The notes under the pieces were generated by a model. That model was not told where the DNA came from. It saw nothing but the letters and a program-made list of their open reading frames with translations, and did no database searches. Below, piece after piece: positions 13,634 to 14,257 of a stretch of 14,257 nucleotides of DNA; position 1 is the stretch's first letter, and each line of letters starts with the position of its first letter. This stretch comes from DASSKF01 sp035690725 (GTDB taxonomy: Bacteria; Actinomycetota; Actinomycetes; Actinomycetales; Dermatophilaceae), in the NCBI GenBank assembly GCA_035690725.1, contig DASSKF010000082.1:1-14257 (forward strand), written 5' to 3'. The position numbers and the translations under genes were made by a program.

Positions 13634-14257
13634 GTGCCGACCGAGACCTCGACGACCCCTGCCCGCGCCACGGTGAGCACGGGACGTGGCCTCATCACCG
13701 CGCGGGGCCTGACCAAGCGCTTCGGCGACTTCACGGCGGTCGACGGCATCGACTTCGACGTGCAGCCGGGGGAGGCGTTCGGCTTCCTCGGGCCGAACGG
13801 CGCCGGCAAGTCCTCGACCATGAAGATGGTCGGCGCCACCTCGCCGGTGACCAGCGGTGAGCTCCGCCTCTTCGGGCTCGACCCGGACACCCACGGGCCA
13901 CAGGTCCGCGCGCGGCTGGGCGTCGTGCCGCAGAAGGACACCCTCGACGAGGAGCTCAACGTCCAGGAGAACCTCTGGATCTACGGGCGCTACTTCGGCC
14001 TCTCCCGGCAGACGGTCCGCGAGCGCTCGGTGGAGCTGCTCGACTTCGCCCAGCTCACCGACCGGGCCCGCGACAAGGTGGAGCCGCTGTCCGGCGGCAT
14101 GAAGCGCCGGCTGACGATCGCCCGCTCGCTCATCAACAACCCGGAGATCCTGCTCCTGGACGAGCCGACCACCGGCCTCGACCCGCAGGCGCGGCACGTG
14201 CTGTGGGACCGCCTCTTCCGGCTCAAGCGCTCCGGCGTCACCCTCGTGCTGACCACG
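13634..14257 (+). CDS. ABC-2 type transporter ATP-binding protein, DrrA/NodI-like, 3' end beyond the window
   Basis: ATPase subunit of an exporter, expected to pair with an ABC-2 type permease encoded just beyond the window. The 208 codons present show Walker A GPNGAGKSS (53-61, with K59), the Q-loop at Q100 (GVVPQKDTLDEELNVQENL), signature LSGGM (152-156), Walker B ILLLDEPTTGLD (172-183, with D176 and E177), and the sequence ends just before the expected H-loop histidine. The PQKDTLDEELNV and YGRYFGL stretches are typical of the drug/lipooligosaccharide exporter branch (DrrA, NodI). The transported compound cannot be inferred. The first 19 residues are Thr/Ala-rich and unconserved, and an alternative GTG start lies at 13673. 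GTG 13634 is chosen because of the TAACCT hexamer upstream. This gene is not part of the usual DUF3046-recA arrangement. Confidence 0.93.
   Translation, partial: MPTETSTTPARATVSTGRGLITARGLTKRFGDFTAVDGIDFDVQPGEAFGFLGPNGAGKSSTMKMVGATSPVTSGELRLFGLDPDTHGPQVRARLGVVPQKDTLDEELNVQENLWIYGRYFGLSRQTVRERSVELLDFAQLTDRARDKVEPLSGGMKRRLTIARSLINNPEILLLDEPTTGLDPQARHVLWDRLFRLKRSGVTLVLTT

Noticed and set aside
1..14257. CRISPR array, tRNA or rRNA genes, insertion sequence, prophage or toxin-antitoxin pair
   Set aside because: No spaced direct repeats, tRNA-like cloverleaf, transposase, integrase or phage protein was found on either strand.

Overview
The window is about 72% GC by eye, with GTG starts, strong GGAGG ribosome binding sites on some genes and probable leaderless starts on others. 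These traits, together with gene content (clgR, a DUF3046 gene, bioY, lhr, nei2, a short CinA), point to a high-GC actinobacterium, most likely a member of the Micrococcales such as an Intrasporangiaceae-like genus. The genus-level placement is inference only.

Layout from left to right. (1) 1-443, minus strand: the N-terminal third of an M19 renal-type dipeptidase. (2) 499-3641, plus strand: the actinobacterial block rimO-pgsA-cinA, overlapping start-to-stop as one operon, followed by the stress regulator clgR behind its own apparent ECF-sigma promoter. (3) 3747-4322, plus strand: bioY, the biotin-binding subunit of an ECF transporter. (4) 4261-11482, minus strand: the DNA-repair pair nei2 and lhr. 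In mycobacteria these two genes are neighbours; here about 1.5 kb of broken genes separates them. The debris is a frameshifted and internally deleted DUF222/HNH gene, the C-terminal half of a short-chain dehydrogenase, and the N-terminal half of an SH3-domain protein. The last two are joined to each other out of frame. (5) 11571-12011, plus strand: aroQ, type II dehydroquinase of the shikimate pathway. (6) 12025-13206, minus strand: a complete thiolase. (7) 13291-13512, plus strand: a DUF3046 protein, followed by a striking 50-bp palindrome. (8) 13634-14257, plus strand: the start of an ABC-2 type transporter ATPase that runs off the window.

Most of the window is housekeeping: tRNA- or ribosome-type modification, phospholipid synthesis, NAD salvage, proteolysis control, biotin uptake, DNA repair and aromatic amino acid synthesis. 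I found no defence system, prophage, CRISPR array, RNA gene or intact mobile element. The parts worth a second look are the gene graveyard between lhr and nei2, the 50-bp AT-richer palindrome at 13516-13565, a GGCATACC-type octamer that accounts for most ATA/TAT trinucleotides in the window, and the GGAAC-N18-GTT promoter in front of clgR. Several start sites also carry a TAnnCT-like hexamer six or seven bases upstream, which suggests widespread leaderless transcription.
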